From: Acidobacteria bacterium CG_4_9_14_3_um_filter_49_7
GTDB lineage: Bacteria > Acidobacteriota > Holophagae > Thermotomaculales > Thermotomaculaceae
Length of the DNA: 20,920 nucleotides
Assembly: GCA_002789615.1 (NCBI GenBank)
Contig: PFTO01000206.1
Coordinates: 1 to 20,920 of the forward strand
Direction: 5' to 3'
A program made the translations under genes and the position numbers. The notes beneath the pieces are model-generated. The model saw only the letters and a list, made by a program, of their open reading frames with translations. It was not told the origin of the DNA and did no database searches. This document shows positions 17,383-20,920 of this stretch, piece by piece; position 1 is the stretch's first letter, and every line of letters starts with the position of its first letter.

Positions 17383-17541
17383 GGCATTTGGTGGAGAGTT
17401 AAATGGAGGTCATGCTCATCCAAATGCCTGTTTCCATTCCCGGTGTTTTGAGGGGAGATGGCCTGAAACGGAAACTACTTCAGCAATATAGAAGACATGC
17501 AAGTCCTATGCCAGTTTCCACATGGTGAAAAACAGGCATTT
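17383..17541. repeat. Set of competing inverted and direct repeats
   Basis: Four related segments. C is GGCATTTGG (17383-17391). B is CCAAATGCCTGTTTCCA (17420-17436). R1 is ATGCCAGTTTCCA (17508-17520), a near copy of the 3' part of B in direct orientation. A is AAACAGGCATTT (17530-17541). B can pair with C (9 bp perfect) or with A (12 bp perfect). A can also pair with R1 (9 of 10 bp, 12-nt loop). These pairings exclude each other. The set lies inside the candidate minus-strand RNA. Confidence 0.85.
17403..17528 (+). CDS. Possible 41-codon small ORF
   Basis: ATG at 17403 with GGAGAG four bases upstream opens a 41-residue frame (MEVMLIQMPVSIPG... ending PMPVSTW) and stops with TGA at 17526-17528. 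The ribosome-binding site and start lie in the loop of the B-C hairpin described for this region. No promoter is seen for this strand, the peptide has no recognisable features, and it is antisense to the candidate RNA. It may be chance; codon conservation in relatives would decide. Confidence 0.15.
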   Translation: MEVMLIQMPVSIPGVLRGDGLKRKLLQQYRRHASPMPVSTW

Positions 17542-17713
17542 TCTGCGTCGAATGCAATGGGTTCATGCCACCTTGACACGGTCTTCCTGACAGAATGGCG
17601 GGGAAGGGCGATTCCGCAGCCGCAGACAGTGGATAGTTGGGAAAAGAGTGATGTCTGATGGGTGAAGGGGCAAACATGTGTCGTCTAAAACGGGAAGCAA
17701 AGCCTTCTTTTCA

Positions 17714-17743
17714 ATGATATTCTTTCATTTGACATTCGGTCAA
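17714..17743 (-). promoter_or_regulatory. Sigma-70-like promoter for the minus-strand RNA
   Basis: On the minus strand TTGACC (17738-17743), an 18-nt spacer and TATCAT (17714-17719) match the consensus at 5/6 positions each. The -35 and spacer length are identical to those of the promoter-like sequence before mglA. The predicted start is about 17707. The -35 is also half of an inverted repeat TTGAC-ATTCG-GTCAA (17729-17743), which could be an operator. Confidence 0.5.
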
Positions 17744-17763
17744 CCTCGCTGCAGGGTTCACCA

Positions 17764-17792
17764 TTGCGCTGTAACCGCACTTGCTGTAAGAT
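17764..17792 (+). promoter_or_regulatory. Weak promoter-like sequence for the YrdC-pyr operon
   Basis: TTGCGC (17764-17769), a 17-nt spacer and TAAGAT (17787-17792) lie upstream of AAGGAGG (17805-17811) and the TTG start at 17816. The matches are modest (3/6 and 4/6). It is divergent from the minus-strand promoter, with about 20 bases between the two -35 elements. Confidence 0.3.
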
Positions 17793-17815
17793 ATCTTGAA
17801 TGAAAAGGAGGCGCT

Positions 17816-18433
17816 TTGATCATCCAGGTTCACCCGGAAGCACCACAATTGGATAGGATCACCCGGGCAGTTGAAATACTGGCCGATGACGGCGTGATTG
17901 TATATCCTACGGACACGATTTACGGTATCGGGTGTTCCATTTACTCGAAGAAGGGAATTGAACGGATCCGTCGGATCAAGGGCAGAGACAATACAAAGCA
18001 GTTTAGTATTTTGTGCGCAGATTTGAAGGATTTGTCCCGATATGCCCGTAATGTAGCGAACAGCGCGTACAAGTTGATGCGAAAAATGCTGCCAGGTCCA
18101 TATACGGTTGTATTGCAGGCATCCCGTGAAATTCCGAGATTGATGCAGAGCAAAAAGAAAACAATCGGAATTCGGGTAACGGAGAATCCCATTTGCCAAT
18201 CCATCGTGGAGCTGCTTGGCCATCCCATTGTGACAACGAGTGCCAATCCGTCTTCTGAGGCTCCCGCGGTCAGTCCCTACTTAATTGATGACTGGTGCGG
18301 TAATCTCGTGGATTTGATTATTGATGGAGGGGATCTGAATTCTCTCCCATCTACCGTGATTGATCTGAGCGTGGAGCCGCCACTTTTACTGCGGGCAGGG
18401 AATGACCCATTCCGAATTATGGAGTTGCTATGA
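17816..18433 (+). CDS. YrdC/Sua5-family protein, YciO-like (threonylcarbamoyl-AMP synthase candidate)
   Basis: A 205-residue YrdC-fold protein. Motifs are YPTDTIYGIGC (30-40), IKGRDNTKQFSILC (the KxR element) and TTSANPSS with S142 and N144 (the SxN element). TsaC/Sua5 makes threonylcarbamoyl-AMP from Thr, bicarbonate and ATP, the first step of t6A. The N-terminus (IQVHPEAPQLDRITRAVEIL) and the whole-length pattern are closest to the YciO branch, whose function is less clear, but the KxR and SxN residues are retained. Start is TTG 17816 with AAGGAGG four bases upstream. ATGA overlap couples it to the PAS gene. tsaE is in the same window at 5571. Confidence 0.85.
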   Translation: MIIQVHPEAPQLDRITRAVEILADDGVIVYPTDTIYGIGCSIYSKKGIERIRRIKGRDNTKQFSILCADLKDLSRYARNVANSAYKLMRKMLPGPYTVVLQASREIPRLMQSKKKTIGIRVTENPICQSIVELLGHPIVTTSANPSSEAPAVSPYLIDDWCGNLVDLIIDGGDLNSLPSTVIDLSVEPPLLLRAGNDPFRIMELL

Positions 18434-19629
18434 AGCAGGATCAATCATCTGTCCTCGTGTCAGCCAATCTGATTCAAATTCTATCGTCTCCCGAAATCGG
18501 ATGGAGCAGGGATCATCTGGGAGCAAAATTGGTGGATGAGGTACTGCCCCGCCTGACCGAGGACCCGATGATGGTCGTTTTCTGGGGAGAAGACCCACGA
18601 TTTTTCAGCCGGGGCCTTGGGGACGGTACTGCAGATACTATCAAGAATCAGTTGTTATCTCCCCGTGGTCAGGCCAGCATTCTGAAATCAATAAAGAGTG
18701 GAAACGGGCCCGTTTTTCCCATGCCAATGTCTGCGATTGCACAGGGAGATCCGAAGCTTCGGTTGCATATTTTGGACCAAATGATGGTCGCGCCACTGGG
18801 TCAAACGGACAATTCAATTCTGGGTGCCATTGCGGTTTTGCCGAAACACCCTGAGGCATTGAATGCAGGATTTGAGCAAACGCTGTCACTTGTCGCATTG
18901 TTTGCTGGTTCAGTCCTCGATTTTGCTGACGAGATTGAAAATCTTGAGTCTTTTTTACAGCTTACATATCAGATTGTGGAGAATGATCCCAGCGGAATCG
19001 CTATCTGTGATTCTGATGGGAGGATACTCAGGGCGAATCGGGCGATCAGTGAATTGACCGGCTATCCTCAGATAGAATTGGTTGACCGGACCGTATCACG
19101 GTTCTTTCAACCGCACGTTTACAGCGAATTGCGTAACAGGTGGCGCAGTGACAGGGCAGAGAGTTATGAAATTTCCATCTTCAACCAGGCAGGTGAGCAG
19201 GTTCCTGTGAGACTGAGCCCTTATCGAATTCGCCAAAAGGGAAAAATCTGGTACGTGATTCAGCTGGAGGGCCTGAGGAACAGTTATGAGTTGAAACAGA
19301 AAGAGATGGAGGTTGAACGGCTTCAGGCAGTATTCCATGCCGCAGTGACGGTGCAGGATAAAGTAAATACGCCTTTGACGATAATTCTGGCTCACCTGGA
19401 GCGGTTAAGATTGAAATGGGACAAGGGTCTGTCCAGAGAAGATATGGACAAGTCTCTCGAAGCTGTGGAACGACAGGTGGACAAAATTACAAGAACCCTG
19501 AACCGCATGAGTGAGCTGAAACGGTACAAGGTTCAGGACTATGCCCTGAATGACCGCATGATGCTGGATCTCTCAGACAGTAGGGATATGGAGCATTCCA
19601 GTTCAGTGGAACCGGACGAAAAAGAATGA
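18430..19629 (+). CDS. PAS protein with degenerate histidine-kinase dimerisation helix and no ATPase domain
   Basis: A 399-residue soluble protein. Residues 1-170 look GAF-like (TEDPMMVVFWGEDPRFF...MMVAPLGQTDNSILGAIAVLP). Residues about 176-285 are a PAS domain (TYQIVENDPSGIAICDSDGRILRANRAISELTGY). Residues 300-370 align with a HisKA helix pair, VQDKVNTPLTIILAHLERL, where the usual phosphoacceptor His (as in HEINNPL) is replaced by D310. After it only about 30 residues remain, so the HATPase_c domain is missing. It is thus a sensor or dimerisation module, not a kinase. Its ends overlap the neighbours by ATGA on both sides (YrdC gene and pyrK), indicating a native full-length gene rather than a truncated remnant. 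Ligand unknown. Confidence 0.8.
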   Translation: MKQDQSSVLVSANLIQILSSPEIGWSRDHLGAKLVDEVLPRLTEDPMMVVFWGEDPRFFSRGLGDGTADTIKNQLLSPRGQASILKSIKSGNGPVFPMPMSAIAQGDPKLRLHILDQMMVAPLGQTDNSILGAIAVLPKHPEALNAGFEQTLSLVALFAGSVLDFADEIENLESFLQLTYQIVENDPSGIAICDSDGRILRANRAISELTGYPQIELVDRTVSRFFQPHVYSELRNRWRSDRAESYEISIFNQAGEQVPVRLSPYRIRQKGKIWYVIQLEGLRNSYELKQKEMEVERLQAVFHAAVTVQDKVNTPLTIILAHLERLRLKWDKGLSREDMDKSLEAVERQVDKITRTLNRMSELKRYKVQDYALNDRMMLDLSDSRDMEHSSSVEPDEKE

Positions 19630-20387
19630 AACAGCTGAAACTTTTTCTGAAAGACAAAAGAACCTGGTACGACACGGCTGTTCTTGAGTTTCTGACGGAA
19701 GAAAAAGATGCCCTGACCGCCAAGCCCGGGATGTTTTTCATGCTGGAGGCGGGAACATTGTTGAAGAAGCCCATCAGCGTCCTGGATGTGGACAGCCGAA
19801 GCGGGATGCTCAAATTTCTGATCCGACGGATCGGAAAGGGTACGAGTTTTCTCTATGATCTGAAGCCTGGAGCCGAATTGACGGCTGTCGGGCCGTCCGG
19901 CAATTCTTTTCCAAACCCAGGGGCGCGGCCGGTACTGCTGGTTGGTGGCGGAAGTGGGATCCCTCCGATGTTCTTCCTGTCTCGTAATTCTTCGACAAAA
20001 CCGTTTCATGTGGTTTACGGAGGAAGAAGCCGGGAAGACATTATGCCTCTTTTCGGCAAGTCAGTTCCCCATCGCATTACAACAGACGACGGCTCTCTTG
20101 GATTAAAGGGAACAGTGGTGAAGGGTGTACGAAAAATAATGAAAGAGAATCCTGAGTTTAAAAATGCGCTTCTGTTTTCGTGTGGGCCGGAGCCGATGGT
20201 GCAAGCACTGACTCGCGCATTTCCCTACCTGGACCACTTTACGTCACTGGAACGATATATGGGATGTGGATTTGGAGTTTGTCTCGGCTGTGTAGTCCAG
20301 ACAGTGAATGGAATGAAACGGGTCTGTGTGGACGGGCCAGTCTTTAATACAAAGGATCTGGGATGGAACAATGGACATGAAGACTGA
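19626..20387 (+). CDS. pyrK: Dihydroorotate dehydrogenase electron-transfer subunit PyrK
   Basis: A 253-residue FAD and [2Fe-2S] subunit that passes electrons from dihydroorotate oxidation in PyrD(1B) to NAD+. The FAD site has KKPISVLDVD, the NAD-binding region starts with LLVGGGSGIPPM, and the cluster Cys are C214, C219, C222 and C234 (C-x4-C-x2-C-x11-C), the spacing of PyrK. Length is normal. The ATG overlaps the PAS gene stop (ATGA). The pyrD gene starts inside its 3' end, so the two subunits are made together. Confidence 0.93.
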   Translation: MKQLKLFLKDKRTWYDTAVLEFLTEEKDALTAKPGMFFMLEAGTLLKKPISVLDVDSRSGMLKFLIRRIGKGTSFLYDLKPGAELTAVGPSGNSFPNPGARPVLLVGGGSGIPPMFFLSRNSSTKPFHVVYGGRSREDIMPLFGKSVPHRITTDDGSLGLKGTVVKGVRKIMKENPEFKNALLFSCGPEPMVQALTRAFPYLDHFTSLERYMGCGFGVCLGCVVQTVNGMKRVCVDGPVFNTKDLGWNNGHED

Positions 20388-20920
20388 TCTGGGCAAGGGA
20401 CTGGTACTGAAGAATCCGGTAATGCTGGCCAGCGGTACGGCTGGTTTCGGGATGGAGTTTGAGGACTTCTACCCATTGGGAAAACTGGGTGCCATTGTGA
20501 CCAAAGGAGTTTCCATTGATCCAATGGAGGGCAACCCCACACCCAGGATTGTCGAAACGTCAGGCGGAATGGTCAACTCCATCGGATTGCAGAATCCCGG
20601 TGCCCATGTGTTTGTGGATGAATTACTACCTGAAATACGAAAATATGATATCGCCTGCATAGTAAACGTGTTCGGCTATTCGGATGAAGGATACAACGAC
20701 GTGGTGGAAGTTCTGGAGAACGCGAAGGGTATCGATGGATATGAGGTGAACATTTCCTGTCCCAATGTCAAACATGGTGGAATCCAGTATGGAACCAACC
20801 CGGAGATGACCCATCGGCTTGTAAAAGAACTGAGATGTCGAACGAACCGTCACTTGATGGTAAAACTTTCCCCCAATGTGACAGATATTACGGAATTTGC
20901 CCTGGCCTCGGAAGAGGCGG
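20371..20920 (+). CDS. pyrD: Dihydroorotate dehydrogenase catalytic subunit, type 1B, 3' end cut
   Basis: Oxidises dihydroorotate to orotate with FMN, the fourth step of pyrimidine synthesis. About 183 codons are visible of roughly 305; the frame runs off the right edge. Motifs: LKNPVMLASGTAGFG, GNPTPRIVET, NSIGLQNPG, NVFGYS and the active-site NISCPNVKHGG with C130. A Cys base is typical of cytosolic class 1 enzymes, and the adjacent pyrK makes it 1B (NAD-linked). The start ATG 20371 overlaps pyrK by 17 bases; ATG 20377 is a possible alternative. Confidence 0.93.
   Translation, partial: MDMKTDLGKGLVLKNPVMLASGTAGFGMEFEDFYPLGKLGAIVTKGVSIDPMEGNPTPRIVETSGGMVNSIGLQNPGAHVFVDELLPEIRKYDIACIVNVFGYSDEGYNDVVEVLENAKGIDGYEVNISCPNVKHGGIQYGTNPEMTHRLVKELRCRTNRHLMVKLSPNVTDITEFALASEEA

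Larger units (their letters stand above)
17344..17707 (-). ncRNA. Candidate structured non-coding RNA, about 360 nt
   Basis: This is the main occupant of the 626-base gap between mfd and the YrdC gene. On the minus strand a promoter-like sequence (17714-17743) is followed, with no convincing protein gene, by a region dense in complementary segments and then an intrinsic terminator (17346-17376). Pairings include a perfect 12-bp long-range helix (17530-17541 with 17422-17433) enclosing a 7-bp helix (17513-17519 with 17470-17476), a hairpin with CCAT/ATGG ends in the 3' side, and a 9-bp helix competing with the first (17420-17428 with 17383-17391). A closing helix, asymmetric bubble and rod recall 6S RNA, but the length and lack of conserved 6S sequence argue against a firm call. 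I see no tmRNA, RNase P or SRP RNA core sequences. The 65-codon frame at 17480-17677 on this strand lacks a ribosome-binding site. Confidence 0.45.

Noticed and set aside
17480..17677. Minus-strand 65-codon frame inside the RNA candidate
   Set aside because: No Shine-Dalgarno before its ATG, Pro/His-rich low-information sequence, and overlap with strong RNA helices.
1..20920. CRISPR, transposase, phage, tRNA or rRNA genes
   Set aside because: Looked for spaced repeats, transposase-type proteins, tRNA TPsiC arms and rRNA core sequences; none seen.

Overview
The window is chromosomal core sequence from a diderm bacterium that cannot be placed in a phylum from this stretch alone. The outer membrane is inferred from a LolA-like periplasmic carrier and signal peptides. 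A canonical MglA-type polarity GTPase, a FabK-type enoyl reductase and a PyrK/PyrD(1B) pair fit delta-proteobacteria-like or candidate-phylum lineages better than enterics. TTG is used often as a start codon (two regulators, mglA, the YrdC gene) and mfd starts with GTG. There are no insertion sequences, phage genes, tRNA/rRNA genes or CRISPR arrays.

Layout. (1) 1-8003, plus strand: a tightly packed, often overlapping run of the 3' end of a ParB-like(?) protein, a spore-photoproduct-lyase homologue lacking the expected catalytic Cys, fabK, a membrane histidine kinase with its own promoter-like sequence, the bifunctional NAD(P)HX-repair enzyme nnr, tsaE, a receiver-histidine kinase hybrid, and a response regulator with an unknown N-terminal domain. 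(2) 7995-17189, minus strand, read right to left: mfd, a doubled-length MglA GTPase, a LolA-like protein, a secreted protein with a carboxypeptidase-regulatory-like start, a PcrA/UvrD helicase, a metallo-beta-lactamase-fold hydrolase and a PilZ protein. A strong promoter-like sequence lies just upstream of the mglA start, so mglA to at least the secreted-protein gene probably form one operon. (3) 17190-17815: the only long gap. It holds a minus-strand promoter-like sequence, a nested set of inverted repeats and a minus-strand intrinsic terminator, with no convincing protein gene. This looks like a roughly 360-nt non-coding RNA. (4) 17816-20920, plus strand: a YrdC/YciO-type gene, a PAS protein with a degenerate kinase core, pyrK, and pyrD cut by the window edge, coupled by ATGA or longer overlaps.

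Themes: DNA repair (mfd, pcrA, SPL homologue), tRNA t6A synthesis (tsaE, YrdC family), metabolite repair, pyrimidine synthesis, and many signalling proteins (two kinases, two receivers, a PilZ protein, a pseudo-kinase, MglA). The items most worth follow-up are the structured RNA candidate at 17344-17707, the MglA fusion coupled to a LolA-like protein, the Cys-less SPL homologue, and the pseudo-kinase placed between YrdC and PyrK.
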